DNA from: Ectocarpus siliculosus
Taxonomy: Eukaryota; Sar; Phaeophyceae; Ectocarpales; Ectocarpaceae
NCBI GenBank assembly: GCA_000310025.1
Contig: FN649732.1
Location: 1,071,712-1,135,711, forward strand
Direction: 5' to 3'
Length of the DNA stretch: 64,000 nucleotides
How positions within the stretch are numbered: the stretch's first letter is position 1; each line of letters begins with the position of its first letter. The notes under the pieces were generated by a model. The model was not told where the DNA came from, did no database searches, and was given only the letters and a program-made list of their open reading frames with translations. The translations under genes were made by a program, and so were the position numbers. Shown in pieces: positions 13,001 to 25,800 of this stretch.

Positions 13001-16000
13001 GGACAGCATGGCGGACAAGCTCCAGTACCTGTACGGAAAGTTCAAAGAGGGCCTGAACGCGTTTATGTCCGCGCTCGCCGAAGGTTTCCTCGATGTTCTG
13101 GAGGTACGGTATGCCGGGGGTGAGGGGGCGAGTGAGGACAACCTTTGGTGCCTCCGCTCCTCGCGCTAGACCTGCAGCCAGTCGAGAGCACTCTTGGGTT
13201 TGTCTGTGTACGCGCACTTCCTTAAGAGATTGATTGCGAGGGGGCATGCCGAAGTTGCCCATATCGAACACCTCCCTTTGTTCGGTAAACGTTGTACATG
13301 GCGCTCTTTTCTTCAGGAAAAAAAAATTGTGTTGCGGCCACCACCTACAAAACAACAGCGAATCATTCCGCGTGCGTTCCGATGTCGCACAGGCCAGCAC
13401 CAAGGCAATGATGGACCCCCTGAAGAACGCAGCGAACGCGGTCCGTGCCTGGCTCGCCGATGGAGGCACGCAATACATCCCGGTCATCAGCGAGATCTAC
13501 AAGCTCATCACGGGGCGCAAACTCAAGCTTGCGAAAGCGTTGTTCTTCATGCTTGCCATCCCCGTAACATACGCCTCCAAGGCACTTCTAGGGAAATGGC
13601 CATCGGAGCTGGGCTTGATAGACCCAGCGATGGACACCAACAGTAGCACTATGGCGATCGTTGAAGAGGACGTCCAATCTTCTGGCACAGGTTAGTCTAG
13701 AGGGTAACCAACTGGCGTCGTTCCGCCAGCTGCCGCCAAAAATATAATAGACTATGCTGTCCTCGTCGAGGAAGGGTTACAGTACAATTTCCCTACAAGC
13801 TCGAACACAATGCACAAAGATACTGTGGTCAGTCACTGATTCGACCGTACTGAGAGTTTTTCTACCGCCCTGCTACCGTCTGGCGTGCAAGATCTGTTGT
13901 CACTACTGTATTGTCACAGCACTTCCGGCACTAAACAGGCAACTCGCGCAACCTCAATCCTTCCTCTTACAGGTGCTCCAGCGCATCTGACGAGGAGCCT
14001 TCCTGGCGATAACAGCAGCAGGTACGTAGAAGTGCTCGCTTGGGAGCTCGGAGAGATATGTTTCGTTGCGGCCCTGTCCGTGAAGACCTGGCGTCGCCAA
14101 AAATGATTTGATGAAAAATGTGACGCCGAATCGCGTGATGAATCTCACCGAATGTGAGGATGTATGGTATCACCCACCACCACCGTCTCCCGGCGAGGGA
14201 AGTGCGGCGATAAATAGTTCTCCACGCCTTTGATGGCACAAGCAAACTACACGGGACTTGCACCCGAGAAGCAGTCTTTCTTTCCCGAAACTATGAGTAA
14301 GTCTGACTCAACAATTTATTGGCTGCTGTCTTGTCCGTCGCGTCGCGTGCAGCGAGTTCGTCTACACATCGAGGTCGGGGGAAAAGGAATCAGACAAGGG
14401 CAGCGAGACGAAAAAGAAAGTATGGTGGGCCCTGCTGAAGGTTGCCTCCATCGTCATGTCTGGCATCGTAATACCTTTCCAAGGTGATGGGAAGTTCGCC
14501 CAACTCATTGGTTTCGATGCTGTCAAGCGGCAACGTTGCTCATCGTCAAGCATCTTGCGGCCAATAGCAACGGCGTACAAGACAACATGGCTAGAACGTA
14601 CTTCATGCAGTTTCTCAAGAGTGCTCTATGGGCAACGCCCCGTTGTCCCGCGGAGATGCAAACATCGAAAATACAGCCCGTTCTTCTTCTGGGTGAGAGT
14701 GGAAATGCCGCTGAGTAACAGGATGCATGTTTGTGCTAATCATCTCACTGCGGTGTTGGGGTGCGTTCATTGTCTGCTGTTTCGAATTGCAGCGGTGGTG
14801 GACGTCAGCAAGGTTCCAGGACAGAGACGCTTCCCCAGGGGCCACAGGGTATTCAAGATAATTTCTTTGGCCAAAGTAATCCAGAAGCTCCTGGACCGCG
14901 GAGCGAGCATGGTCTACGTTGGCGATTACTTCGACAAGACAAAAAACCGGGAGAACAAGAAGAAAACTGTCCTGAAGAAGTAAGAAAACGGAATGTTTTC
15001 CGTTTCCGGTTGTGTGTGCCTTCCCGTGCCCTCCCCGGCTGGCTTGTAGCGGGGCCTAGACTTTCGTCCAAACGGGATTGATCGATAGACCACGCTTGCT
15101 GATTTCCCTCCGTTGCTCAAATGGCTTCAGATCGCTGTTGTAGTGGTTGCATGTTGCTGGTACGCCGAAGTCAGTCTGTGTGTTATGCATAGACTATGCC
15201 GATACAAGGAGGTACTGTAGTATCGAGAAACCCTTCCTTGTTTTTATTGGCCCCTGCTTCTTTCAGGGGCGACAAGGGGCTCTTCTGGTTTACCTTCGCA
15301 CTCGAGGTGGGCGGCACCGTCGCCGACGCCGCTTTGGGGTTCTCCGAACAAGGGCACCCTCACGCAGGCGGTCTGGAGCACAATACTCCGCAGGGAGGGC
15401 TCACGTAAGCAAGCGGACGTGATGAGTCTCTTTTCTGTGGTCCCGGATCATTGTCGAACAACTGACTGAATCGTGCTTCTAGACGGCATCGGGCAGAGTG
15501 ACTCTCCCCTGTCGCAGGCTCGTGAAGATGTCAGCATAAAGTGCATGTACAGGTTTATCCACTGCCGATGGACGCGAAGGAAATCAACCACCGTCTAACT
15601 TGATGGAGAGCACCCCATCGCAGAAACGACTACATGTTCCTCGTACTCGCTTGACCGCCGCACCCTGCCGTAATGGCTTCATCACGTTAAGGATCGTCCA
15701 GCAGAACGATTATGCGAGCGTCACAGAATACCTTCCTTCCCTGTCTCGCTTGTCCTCGGCCAACGGTGCCGTGTGCCTTGGATTCCCTCCGCCTTTTCAA
15801 CTTTCAGGCCGGTAATTGTTTACGATGCATGCGAAGGTATCGCTGAGATCGCGAAGGGGGCAAGGTTGATGTGGCTTGCAATCGAGTTTGGCGAGGGCGG
15901 CTTCCAGCAAGGAACGATGGTGTTTCAAGGTGATGTGCCTCCCTCTGTGATGCTGAGTTTGGCCGCGTTTGACGGAGGTACTGCCCTGATGAAGCCGGTT

Positions 16001-16430
16001 ACTGGAGTCGACGGGGCTGGTGCATGCTTGAAAAGCAAGCAATCCTTTCTTCAGATGAGGGGATCCAGGCCTTCTTGTTGAATGATTCCACCAATCGTCA
16101 TCTTGAGCTGCCTGCCATGGGTCTTGGTTCTGAGCTACAACCTTCGCCCTGACAACAACAATGCCCTGCTCCACAGGTGTTCACGGGGTTTTCAAGGGAG
16201 CCTCTCAACTGGCCAAGGCGTATTCAAAGTTTCTGAAGGTCCCGCCTAACAAGCCCGAATACAAGATTATGGTCATACTTTTTGCAGCCCATATGAAGTA
16301 CAGGACGAACGTCTGGCCCCTCGGAATAGCATCGGTGGCGGTGCAGCTAATAGGTGCTGACAAGGCTGACACGGAAGACCAAGAGCAGACAAACGACGCG
16401 TACTGGACTGCTTGCCATGCGTACCTGTGA
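159..16430 (+). CDS. Giant multi-exon protein of unknown function (5' end missing) with LEA-like helical insert
   Basis: Thirty-three exons join without a frame break (1722 aa): 159-247, 1250-1347, 1511-1539, 1599-1740, 2095-2194, 2628-2795, 3231-3446, 3969-4077, 4355-4543, 4702-4802, 4956-5163, 5500-5585, 6011-6442, 6648-7043, 7208-7321, 8014-8304, 8488-8632, 9023-9175, 9595-9768, 10117-10203, 10503-10553, 10756-10776, 11244-11363, 11783-11967, 12484-12626, 12961-13103, 13393-13690, 13973-14021, 14353-14483, 14793-14979, 15267-15404, 15808-15929, 16177-16430. Least certain are the ends of exons 2 and 3 and the exon at 10756. Exons 5500-10553 encode an Ala/Lys/Glu-rich amphipathic-helix region. 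Exons 11244-11967 carry a Trp-rich helical block (ALDWLWDKIK, AIEWLANFFKYKEILKTAE). Exon 13393 carries IPVISEIYKLITG and a hydrophobic stretch, FFMLAIPVTYASKALLG. From memory, these blocks and the N-terminal part resemble large fungal and bacterial conserved hypothetical proteins. No catalytic motif is recognised, so function is unknown. The first exons lie left of the window. Confidence 0.8.
991..1034. repeat. (AAC)n microsatellite
   Basis: About fourteen CAA/AAC units lie in the first intron (248-1249) of the giant gene. Confidence 0.9.
5500..10553 (+). other. Exon block encoding the LEA/apolipoprotein-like helical insert
   Basis: Within the giant gene, ten exons (5500-5585 to 10503-10553) encode repeated charged amphipathic helix rich in Ala, Lys, Glu and Asp. 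Examples are KQAAEGAGKLAEDAGNEV at about 9637, QAKREAERIAKDAARKAEA at about 9020 and KVVEVVEEVVVE at about 10168. Such composition is typical of group 3 LEA proteins, apolipoproteins and other lipid-surface or desiccation proteins. Five consecutive exons here (5500-8304) end in phase 2, as expected if the block grew by exon duplication. That history is inference. The blocks on either side have ordinary mixed composition, so this part appears to have expanded separately. Confidence 0.7.
8633..9022 (+). other. Candidate GC-AG intron in the giant gene
   Basis: The exon starting at 8488 has no GT donor before its in-frame TAA (8639-8641). CAG followed by GCGAGA at 8633 has the shape of a GTGAGA donor with C at position 2. 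It joins at phase 0 to the acceptor CAG ending at 9022 and gives KQ-AKREAERIAKD, continuing the helix register. If the intron is retained, translation stops at 8641. Confidence 0.55.
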
Positions 16431-19400
16431 GGTGCCGCGTTCGAATCGGGCGGGGAAGTGCGCTAGGGTGCTGAGGGGGGCAAGGAGCAAGACACGGAGC
16501 TGAAAAGGCGTACCTGACGAGTTGCTGTTGTTGCTTGGTGTGGCTTTGCGTGTGGCCGTCGAATGGCATGTCGCCTTCAGGACGGGCTGGTTGGAAAGGC
16601 GGGAACCTGTGTACCTCGAGGTAGTGGAGGTAGAGAAGTGTTTTGTAGGCTTCGATGCCTCCTTGTTCTTGCTTTCACCAAGGAGTTGTATTCCGTCTGC
16701 TTGTTTTCCAGGGAACTGTCTGGACAAGTATCTCGCCAGGCGTGTTGCTTGAAGCCCTGGTTTCCCGCGTCTGAGCGATTGGGTATGTCTTGTCTGCTTC
16801 CCATTCTGTACCATCAGATCGAGGATGGGACGGTGCTTTCATCGGAATCAGTCCCTATTGATTTGTTGCACTGTTTTTTTTTCAGCAGTTACCCGGCGCA
16901 GAGAGAGAAAGCCTATTGCTTGCGCTCATGGTACAGTGTAGTATTGTCGCCGGGTCATGGAGACTAACTGCCCAATGATGTTTGCCATTGGTCCGTCAGG
17001 GTTGTTGATTTATGTTTTTCTTGTTGGCGGTGTTGCTGCACAACCGTCATCAGCGCTGCGCGCTGGTCAGTCGGCATGCCACGAAGTCGTGACAGTAAGA
17101 CGACAAAGGCGAGCATCATGAGTACGCTATTATAGAGCGGACACGACCCTCTCCCGGTGTGTGTAGAGGTTGTGGCCAGGGACAGTCGGCAAGGGGGTGA
17201 TGATGGTTTCAAGCACAGCCTATTGCAATGTGCTATACGCATGCTGCTGTCGTCTCAGACATTTCCATTTCACCAGCCGACCTTCGTTGAAAGCTTGAAG
17301 CACATTCTCTTGATGCCCGTGCTGCGGTTGTTTCAGATTTTTCGGGCTCACCAATCAGTCTTCGAAGATAGTTTGGAGCATGTGCTTTCTTCATGGCCAT
17401 GCAAGTTGTTTCAGATTATTCCATTTCACCCACTCTTGGGGCATTTTAGCATGGTTTCAATCGGTATGCCGACAATGTTGTGGGTGAGACACACAACTCT
17501 CGCCCCACTTTACGCGGATGTATGGATATCCGATTCAAGCATAAGAGCTCCAGTCCAAAATATATCGATACAAGGCCAGCTCGTGCCGTAGACGTCGCGC
17601 TGCAAGCAGTGAACGCCCAGTTTCTGCAACACGAATGCATGAGAAAAATACACGGTAGTGAAAATCCACCCCGACCAATAATGCAGTCAGGCAACTTGAT
17701 TCTTCGGATGTTCGGTGGTATTCGCTATTGCCTGTTGGCCAAAATAAAATCAACGTTGACCTGGGTGTCTTCACCGATTCGTCGATGAAACTTTGAACAC
17801 GGAATCCGGATGATGCTTCTCAATACCAGCACGACATATATTTTCCCCGCTGCGCAACTGGCTAAGCCGGAGCAGAGTTGGCTTTGGAAGGCGCAACCTC
17901 CGCCCATCGCAACAGTGTGTTTTGGTCTGAACGAACGGAAGTATCTCACATTTCTATAATTGTCTTTGTATGTGCTCGTTGCTGGTGCTCAAAACTCCCT
18001 TCCTCCAGCGAGTTGCCACTTACAGTAGAGGGCACCGTACGGGGACGAGACTTGACACGCAGCCCATGAACTGACAGCAGTTTCTTGGTGTTCCGTAGCA
18101 TCACGGCGGCGTCCATGCACTGGGAAAGTTAGCGTAAGTTGTGCAGTGTGTTGCGCCCCCAACATTGGAAATAGCTACCCCATGCGCACCTCCCGCGAGT
18201 AGCTGTGGTACCGGCGTGCGATGACAGTAAGGTTCATTGACGCTCAAGAAATTTTGTATTGTACAAAAATAACGACACATGTCCTGAACATCACATGGTG
18301 AAAACTCGAAGAAGCTAGTATCATCGCGAGAGATCCAAATACCCCCAGGTAACCCGACCATGACGCCTGCCTGAGGTGCTACATATCATCAGGTCATGGG
18401 TTGGAGCATGAACAGGAAACTTCGTGGCAGCTTCGTGAAAATCTGTCAACTCGTGAAGGCGAAGCTGCCTCCGAAGCTATCGCCACGGTCGTCATTGTTA
18501 GCAAATGCTGGGTTGGCCTCCCTCCGTCGTTGTAAATCCCCTTCCACACGCTCCAGAAAGCTCATACCTGTGGATTTTGCCGCAGTGGGTCCGGGTATCG
18601 TTGGTCAGATTGCTATCGTATAGATGGAGCCCTTGAACGGAATGTACCTTTGTCCTCTATGCAAATACACTGATGATCGTTTGCCTGATACTGCAGAACA
18701 GGGTAAAGATTCATGTCGCTGTGGTCATTGCAAGGTATCGGACCAAGTACGGTGTAAGGTATTGGTCGCCCATTGTGGAACCGTAGTGTTGCCGTAGTTT
18801 TGTTGATGGCTCATCATACAAATAGCATGCACATTCCCGGCACAGCATTGGAACTTCGATGACTGAAGAGCCCCCAAAATTCGTCACAACACGCGAACCT
18901 ATTACAAGACGAGCATGTTCTACATATTAAGCACATTCCGGTTGGTCACAACGGTGTCACTGTGGCCGTAGTATGAGTTGCGTTATCTGCTAGATTCTAC
19001 ACGAGGCCCTGTCGACTACAGGGGGGCCTGCAGAGACGATACGGGAGCCCTCCCAAGCGGTCAGCATCGCATTATTGCGGTTTCACACGCGAGAAGCACG
19101 CGGGCAGCATGCGGCGGAAGCTTGTTGTATTTCGTATCTTCTGCCCTTCACGGGATAGGGTGGGAAAGTGAATGCTGCGGAAGTGGAGAAAACTTTGATT
19201 GCCGCATCGAAAAGCGTAGAGAAAAGGGATCGAACGGGTAGCCTCTTTTTGATGGTAGACTACATCTGCAAAAATGGGACGGCCTTGATGGTGATGCCAA
19301 ATATCATCACGTTACACGCCTGCTGACCAGAATGTTCGGCAGGCGAGCAAGTGGGTACGAGTTGCTGCGAGATGTAGGGATACGTCTGCGCAAAAATTGA

Positions 19401-19814
19401 CATGCACCCCTGAATCTAGCTGCCCTGCACGTAGAGCCGGTGACAACCGAAAAGTGTACAGTAGTTCGGAGAACGAACCTGCCCATGCGCTTTCGTCTAC
19501 AACACGCTCACTAGCGGCGCTGAGCGTAGGCCGGAACGTCCAGTCCTGGTAAAGAGCCGCTGACCGAGATTCAAGAGACTCTTGCCGTCTGGCTGCATCC
19601 TCCTGCAGCCTGTGGAGCGAATGATGCGTCGAAGCGACAAGCGGAAAAACGCATGTATGTGATGGGGCCAAGAACGCACCCGAAATAACGACAACTGACT
19701 GACCTCCGCAAATAAATTGCAGCTCATCATCTAAGGGAACACGTTTGTGATCGATGGCTTTGACGTGAAGCACCTCCACACTGTATCCCCCAACAACTGT
19801 GTGAAGGGTTTGCA
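16431..19814. other. Intergenic region, probable long 3' UTRs, no complete gene
   Basis: The first several hundred bases probably hold the 3' UTR of the giant gene; long 3' UTRs are usual in Ectocarpus. On the minus strand, 19312-19814 lies just after the stop of the neighbouring zinc-ribbon gene and keeps coding-like segments. One reads YSVEVLHVKAIDHKRVPLDD; another, after a good acceptor near 19608, reads EDAARRQESLESRSAALYQD. Their phases do not join to the upstream exon. Apart from the repeat fragment near 17.2 kb nothing else was recognised. Confidence 0.5.
17157..17591 (+). pseudogene. Degenerate three-unit leucine-rich/FNIP-like repeat fragment
   Basis: One open frame contains three imperfect units of about 26 residues: GFKHSLLQCAIRMLLSSQTF, then FVESLKHILLMPVLRLFQIF, then FEDSLEHVLSSWPCKLFQII. 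Each is followed by a short Phe/His/Gln stretch such as PFHQP, RAHQS or PFHPL. The pattern (S-L-x-H-x-L then L-x-x-x-x-F) recalls the FNIP-like leucine-rich repeats that are common in brown algae. The fragment has no clear start or splice signals and stands alone, so it is read as a decayed piece of a repeat gene. The family assignment rests on memory of the motif only. Confidence 0.35.
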
Positions 19815-22800
19815 CTACCTGTAAACGAAGTCGTCCTCGATGTCTTCCCAGAACAAGCGTTCCCTCTCGGCGCCGTCGTAGCTACGATGGCTTCCAAGCG
19901 CGAACGTCCGCATCTGTGTGTCGAGCACAGGCAGGTATACAATATGTAGTCATTCTTCGAACTTCTGGATTGTTTTCCCCTGCGCGAGCGTTGCAATGAT
20001 ACTATCAAGGTGCATTGCAGTAGATCGCCTATGCAAACAAATGGCATCTTTCGCTCGGTACCTGTGTACCTGTCTTGGTCTTACCCTGCTTTGCGTAGCA
20101 GCCTGAACAGCTTCCCGTTTCGACTCTTGAAATGCCTCCACACGGTTCAGGAAATCCTTGGCGTTGAGACGGGAAAACGGGGAGCGCGAGGCAAACATTT
20201 CGCAAATTTTGGGAGAGCCGCCGAGACTAATCGACCTTAGGGCCTTCGAGTAGGCAACGCTATCATGGGAGCGAAAGTCAGACGGACGAAAAGACATCAA
20301 CACATGCCAGAGAAAAAACGCTACAATACTATTGCGGACTGTGACACTTTGAAGCCAAGACGACGTACGTTTATCCACTTGACACTCCGGACATGGCGCC
20401 CTCTGGTATTGGTCGACTACTACTGCAGTTGCTGAAAACCCATGTCTTACGCCTTGTGATGCATGTCGTCGTCTCAATCTACCCATCGCATATTTGGGCC
20501 AACTGAAATCTACAGTGTTCCCGTTACACATTACTTTTCCTCACCTTTCGGACGCTTGCCCACGTCTTCGGCTTGCGATATTCAGCCTCACAGTTCGGGC
20601 ATATCTTTCGTTTCTCCTCAACCTGAATAATAAGCATCAACGATGTGCGCAAACTAGATGCAAGTTGTCCCGTACAAAAGGCGATATCCCAGTGTTCCAT
20701 TCGCCAGCGCCCCCATCTGGGTTCGTGGCCCATGCTTAAGTTGACTCGCGGAAAATTCCCTTGCTTGATCTACGTGGGTCAGTACCAAACACCAGGAACT
20801 ATGTAGGTGTTGATCATGACTACTACTGCAGACACCAAACTCGTGATATAGCGTATGCGCTGTATTTTCGGTGTGGCGTGCTTACCCATATCAAACTGAC
20901 ACTTCGTAACGCAGCCTACCTCATCGTAGGATTGCTCGGCCCCGCAGCCTGGACAAACTCGTTTGTCCAGAACGGCCTTGTATGCCAGCTCGCCTCGACG
21001 ATGCTCCATCGCGGCGTTCCTGTTTTTGGTGACAAGCGTCGTTCGAATAGGCATCAGCAAGCAAACCCTATTCGTGGACGACGGCAGGATTACGGAAGAG
21101 GTTTCAACTACAATGTCCCGATCACAGGTATCTATCGTGTACAACATTGTTCCGACGATTTCTACGTCGCATCGTTCATTGCGAGCGCACCACACAAAAG
21201 CTGCTATTGGTATTTGCGCAAGAGAAGGCGCCTCCAGTATTACGATTTCAGCAGCTGTTTAACAATCAAAATTTACCGAGCAATCAGATGGCTCACTTGG
21301 CTCGCTCTTGGGCGCCCATTCGATAAAGGAACGCGTCAATACTTGCTCCAGGTCCTGACCCATCCTTGGCCTCCTCACCACCCCCTGTTGCACCATCACC
21401 CGCACCGCCCTTTCGGTGTCGAGCGGCTGCTGCTGCCGAACGGGTGTATGGTCGATGGGTGCACTCCTTCGCATCCGCCAAACACGCGTGTAAGAACGCT
21501 CGTTTTTCCTTGTCCGTCATTGTTTTTGTTAGCTCCTCCACCAACGCCTCGGTGGCCGAATTTCTACACGAAAAGTGATGGAGAGGACCGACCGGGGGGG
21601 AAGGGTCATGAAACTTCCCCAGAGGTTGATAAACAGGAAATCTTAGAAGCGAGTTGTCTGCGACAAACAAGATACCAACGGGTTTTCATCTGCACCTCCC
21701 TCGCAGCGAGGGCAGCTACATGCCACATGCCAGTGTCATTACTCGGTCACACCTTGTTCGCGTAGCTGGTCGGTGTTCTTTTGGTTGAGCCAGCTGTTCC
21801 GTTCGCCTCTCGGAAACCGTCCTGGGCGCGTCGCCCTCTCGACCAAGTTTCCTCGACCGTCGGAGCAGGAGAACCTGCGCCTGGCTCAGGCCGCACGACC
21901 TGCTGTCGTCGAGATGGTTGTGGTTGCTGCTGCATATTTGTGTTGCTGTTGTTATGTTGTCGCTGTTGCCGCTGTGGTAAGACAAAGCATCCATTCCGAG
22001 AATGGGAACGTTGGTGGTGCTGATGGCAAATATGTTGGCGGCAATGGTGTTGAACCATGGTCGCGGACAATCCTTGTTTTTCTGCGGTACTTGTTTTCTA
22101 CATCCTAACACACACAAGACAACGTAATTTTAATTTTCATTAACAGGTCACCGCCGACCGATTACAACAACCACGACCGACCTGGCGGCCGAGTCCTTAA
22201 CCCTCCTCGCCAAGGTAGTCCGGTGGTCATCCGGTCTCTTGCTTTTCCTTGGCGGGGAATGCGCCCTCTTGTAGGCTGTTGAGGCAAGGAGAGCAAACTT
22301 CAGCTGACAGAAGCAATCCCTTCAACAAGACGTTGGCACACCTAAAGAATGGAAAACTTTTGTATGGAGCAGTCTCCACCACATCGACCTGGCTGAGTAT
22401 TGTATGAAGACATGTTTGGAGTCGATGGCTGCCGTGTCAAGCTGTGATTGCCCGTGCTGATGGTAGAAATGTAGGGCGTGTCAACTTGGCTACACTCTAC
22501 CCTCAGAAACATGTGTTATAACATCGGCGTGGGGACTATTTTTGTTCTTCTGGGAGGTTCGGTGTGTCATTTCGTGTTTTTCCTTTTTTCCTTGTTGCCC
22601 TGACGTGCGATCACTGACGTTGTCTCACGCTGCGACAGTGATACTGTCTTAACGAAGACACCGCCAGCAACAACAGAAGCACCAAAGAGTAGCAGCAACA
22701 GCAGCAATCGTTCGACGTCGGGGTACAAATACGCCTTACGGCAGGAGCACAAAAACTAACCCTAACCGACAAAGATACGGAAGAAAAAGCAGCACAATAG

Positions 22801-25800
22801 TATGTGGGGAAAGGTTTGATTACGGTCCCACCTGGTGCTGAAGGAATTGTGCTGACTCCCCGCCGCTTGTCGGCGTGTTTCCTCCTCAACACCTCCAGGG
22901 TAAGCTCCAGTGCTCTATCCCGATCGATTTCGGCCTCTTCACGAGCCGCGAGAGCCCGCAGTGCCCGCACACGCATCTTCTCGGCTTTCTTTTTAGTCAT
23001 GCATGGGCATAGGATGCAGCAGAACATGGGATTTGAGGGAAGGGACCCCTCCCTTGTTTTTGTCCACTAACACTATGAACCTGCTCGGATCGGGCTCTTG
23101 TCGCGTGAGGTTTCGGAGCTGCTTTCCTCGCTCACCGACCTCCTCCATGCTCCCAACGCGGAAATGAATGAAAGTCAACTGGCACCCCACTCTCACAACT
23201 TACAATACACCGAAGGCAAGGCTACAATGTGCCCTACCCGGGCTCTGGCGTCTTCTTCTTTGGCAGGGTCGTCGCCGTGGTCGTCTTCAGGCCTTGGAGG
23301 GGGGGGTGATTCGGCCACCCTGTGCTCCGACTGGCGCCTTCGCTGCTCTTCTTGGTGTTTCACTTCTGCCTGTTGACGAAAACATGGAGCCAGACGCACA
23401 AGGAATGTAAATCGTGGTGTTATTCCGTGGCGTGAACTGCTCTCGGTGCCCGACACGTGGATTCGAACGGGCGGGTCTTCATGCATATGACCGGAGGATA
23501 GGGTGTACCACAACGTTGTCTCTGCACCCGTATCATTCGTCCGGCGACCGATAGTTCTTTGTAGAAGGCAGCGACTAACGAACAGGCTTTGTGAGAAACG
23601 GTTTTCATCTCACAAGTATCCGGGCGTCTTCGAGAGCTATCGCTTCTGCCGCTCTCTTCATCCTTAGAGTGGAACGGACGGACTCCTCCTGAGAGATTAC
23701 TCTGGCGGCAACCGCCACCGGGCTGCCGGGGGTCGTCGGCAGCACGGGAGACGCAGCCGCTGCTGACACCCCGCGCTTCGGTCCATATCTCCTCGGCGTG
23801 AGCGCGGGCGGTCTGAGCGAGAGAAAGGAGGGGCAAAGAACGGAAACACCAGAATCATCCGTCAAGATCGTGGTTTACACCTGGATTACTGAATTGAAGG
23901 CGGGGGTGCGCCACGATGTCGCTCCAGAGTAGACATGTGCCGTTCACGGCAGAAACGAAATTATGTAGACATGCATCAAATTCGCATCCATCCATGGCAT
24001 GAAGCCTGTTCCAAGATGCATTCCGAAAGGGCGGTTTGACTCCTGCAGATTCTCGGCCCCATCGAATGATTTCTGAACAATTTCCGCACAGAACCACATT
24101 CTTACAAGTCTAAAGTTTGGTCTTCCCACGATACTCCAGCGAGATTGGTGTTGACCTTTCAAACGTTGCCAACAGCTGGACTGGTTTTGATGTGAGGAAC
24201 AGTGACAGCGACGATGTCTTCAAGGTGGACTTCAGTTCGTACCCGTGGAGAGAAGATAATACACATTGGTCACCACCGCCCGGAGAGTCTAGACCATGTC
24301 GCTCGGTTGGTTCACCGGAACGTGAATTCCGCTCTCGCGCAATTGCTCCCTCCTCCCGTTCCTGCCTCCCACTTGTCTCTGTCACCTAAGTTCACCGCGC
24401 CCACAAGAATAAATACAACAAGCAGTGAAGAGTACTTCATCGACAACCTGTTTGTGATACTCGACATTATCACTCGGACATTTCCTAAGAAAATCCGGTA
24501 TTCAGAAGAGGTCGAGATCGTAGGCGTTTCTCCGAGTGGCCCGGTCTTCTCAGCAGGTGGTGGGCTGATTGAACTGTTGTGAGAGCATTTCAACGAGGGT
24601 GTAGGAAGACGCACCATTTCGATACTGGCACTGATTGATCGAGGTCTAGGCTAGGAGCATCGACCCTACGGGGTCATAGATCGCACGCGGATTCATAACG
24701 ACTCACCGCCTTGTCCCATCCAAGCTCTCGGTCCGACACTGCTGTGTCTCTTGCATTCCTACGAGACAACATTGGCGGAGACTGCAGCACCCCCCGGTTG
24801 TTCGATGAAGACGGTAGCTTGGTTTTTCTGACCTCGCTGTCCTCTGAAAGCTTGTCCGAAGGGAGCCCGGGCCTACCATTGACAGCAACGTTTGAATCAT
24901 TTTGAGGTTGATGCCGACTTTCCTCATGGTGCCCACCCTCGCCGGTGCGACTGTTCCTGGACTTCCGGCTGTGATGGTAAGCGTCCGTGCTGTGGCTGCT
25001 CTCTCCAACTACAAGAACAGGCTTCTCGGACTCTTGTTGGGCGACGTAGTCCGGCTCTTCCGCAACCGCTGTACCCGATCCCTCCGCCGACCCCGATCTA
25101 TCCCTCCGGTTCTTGCTCCTCGAGGTGTCCTCATCGTGACATTCCTCGCCTGTGGTAACCTGCCGCACGACCCTAGATCTGCCATCTTCACTGTTCGAAT
25201 CGCCGTCGGAGAGTGCGGAGTCCGCCGCAGTCGTGATATCCGGCGACTCGCTTTGCCGTGTGTTTGTGAAGTTACCGCCTCCTGCCGTTTCGGTCACACT
25301 GCCGGTTTCGGTTGCCCTCCGACTTCTTGTTTCCAGTGACGTTCTGCGCTCAGTGGTGGGGACTGCGGTATTTTCCACATTGGGCGACCCCGAGTCTCGG
25401 AATCGACTGCCCTTGATCTGCTCTGCAGCCTCGCCGTGTTCTCCCGGAGGATTGTCGTTGGTGCCCTTGTTGTTGCCTTCCCTCTTTGCCTCCTCGTCGG
25501 GCGGAACGTTCTCACCCCTAGGTGTTCCAGTTCCTTCTACAAGGGCGGCTGCTATTTCTTGAGCGGCAGTTGACGCAGGTGGCGACGGTGTCGAGAAATG
25601 ACGGGGCGGGTGCCGCTGGTGTTGATCGTCCTGCTCGCGAAACACATGTTCCACACCATCCTCATCGCCTCCAGGATGTCCACTTCTGGCGCGTTCACGA
25701 GAATCGGGCACACCTTCATCCCCAAGAATGGAGGGTGCTGATGTGGAGGTTTCTTGAAGACTAGGCCCGTAACCGTGTTCCTTCAGCGAATCAACATCCC

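Noticed and set aside
18396-18623. 75-codon basic frame on the plus strand
   Set aside because: Short, without motif or neighbouring exons.
22567-22752. Leu-rich frame on the minus strand resembling a membrane segment
   Set aside because: It is a translation of a CAG/CAA-like low-complexity tract in an intron; no splice junction ties it to the gene.
23440-23480. TTCGAA-containing stretch resembling a tRNA T-arm
   Set aside because: No D-arm, anticodon stem or acceptor stem pairs at the right distances; similar words at 16441 and 59330 also fail.
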